A stretch of 15,093 nucleotides of DNA from CAYJPK01 sp964372035 (GTDB taxonomy: Bacteria > Desulfobacterota > Desulfovibrionia > Desulfovibrionales > Desulfovibrionaceae), in the NCBI GenBank assembly GCA_964372035.1, contig CAYJPK010000053.1, forward strand, positions 1 to 15,093, read 5' to 3'. The notes under the pieces were generated by a model that saw nothing but the letters and a program-made list of their open reading frames with translations, was not told the DNA's origin and made no database searches. Position 1 is the first letter of the stretch. Every line of letters starts with the position of its first letter. This document shows, piece by piece, positions 14,984 to 15,093 of the stretch. The translations under genes and the position numbers were made by a program.

Positions 14984-15045
14984 CGATGATGAAAAATATT
15001 TTAACATATTATAATAAAAAAAATTAGTAGTTACAACCAACAAAT

Positions 15046-15092
15046 AAAAATGCAAGAAATGAGGAATCTAAGATTACTTTTCTTGCATTTTT
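15046..15092. terminator. Large hairpin at the right edge, probably a terminator
   Basis: A perfect 14-bp inverted repeat (15046-15059 with 15079-15092, core AAAAATGCAAGAAA) encloses 19 bases that include the small palindrome AATCTAAGATT. Either strand ends in a T run. It most likely terminates a minus-strand gene beyond the window, or a short plus-strand RNA. The stretch 14984-15045 shows no gene. Confidence 0.6.
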
Positions 15093-15093
15093 A

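Overview
The window is an A+T-rich bacterial chromosome segment with compact, well-spaced genes, clear purine-rich ribosome-binding sites and many rho-independent terminators. I see no tRNA, rRNA, insertion sequence or CRISPR array. The best taxonomic clue is SecA. It is 831 aa with the N-terminus MLGFIFRAIFG and ends in a CxC...CC zinc motif, and from memory this looks closer to Desulfovibrionaceae-type SecA than to the roughly 900-aa gammaproteobacterial form. With the signal-peptide M16 peptidase and FixABCX, an anaerobic Gram-negative bacterium (Desulfovibrionaceae-like) is my best guess. This is an inference, not a proven assignment.

Left part (1-8324, all minus strand): a coherent acyl-CoA redox locus. 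In transcription order it runs acyl-CoA dehydrogenase, fixA, fixB, fixC, fixX, terminator, GntP-type permease, terminator, Pct/YdiF-type CoA-transferase, MaoC-type hydratase, terminator. The gene content closely parallels two E. coli loci, cai-fixABCX (carnitine/crotonobetaine reduction) and ydiF-ydiO-ydiQRST. It differs in having a GntP permease and a MaoC hydratase in place of CaiT and CaiD. The simplest reading is a self-contained route: import a hydroxy-acid, charge it with CoA by transfer, dehydrate it to the enoyl-CoA, reduce that with electrons delivered through FixABCX, and hand the CoA to the next substrate. No thiolase, hydroxyacyl-CoA dehydrogenase or regulator lies in the window. 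The locus appears split into two or three transcription units by terminators, and two strong hairpins without U-tracts sit inside the dehydrogenase-fix unit.

Middle (8325-8742): an unusually A+T-rich, roughly 400-bp gap. It holds the probable promoter of the dehydrogenase-fix operon and a perfect 16-bp-stem terminator for the next gene.

Right part: an exported two-half M16 zinc peptidase (minus strand) is divergent from secA (plus strand) across about 220 bp. secA is followed after 23 bp by a Fic-domain protein that keeps an N-terminal inhibitory motif but has Trp in place of the second Arg of the Fic motif. A strong terminator follows fic, and another large hairpin closes the window.
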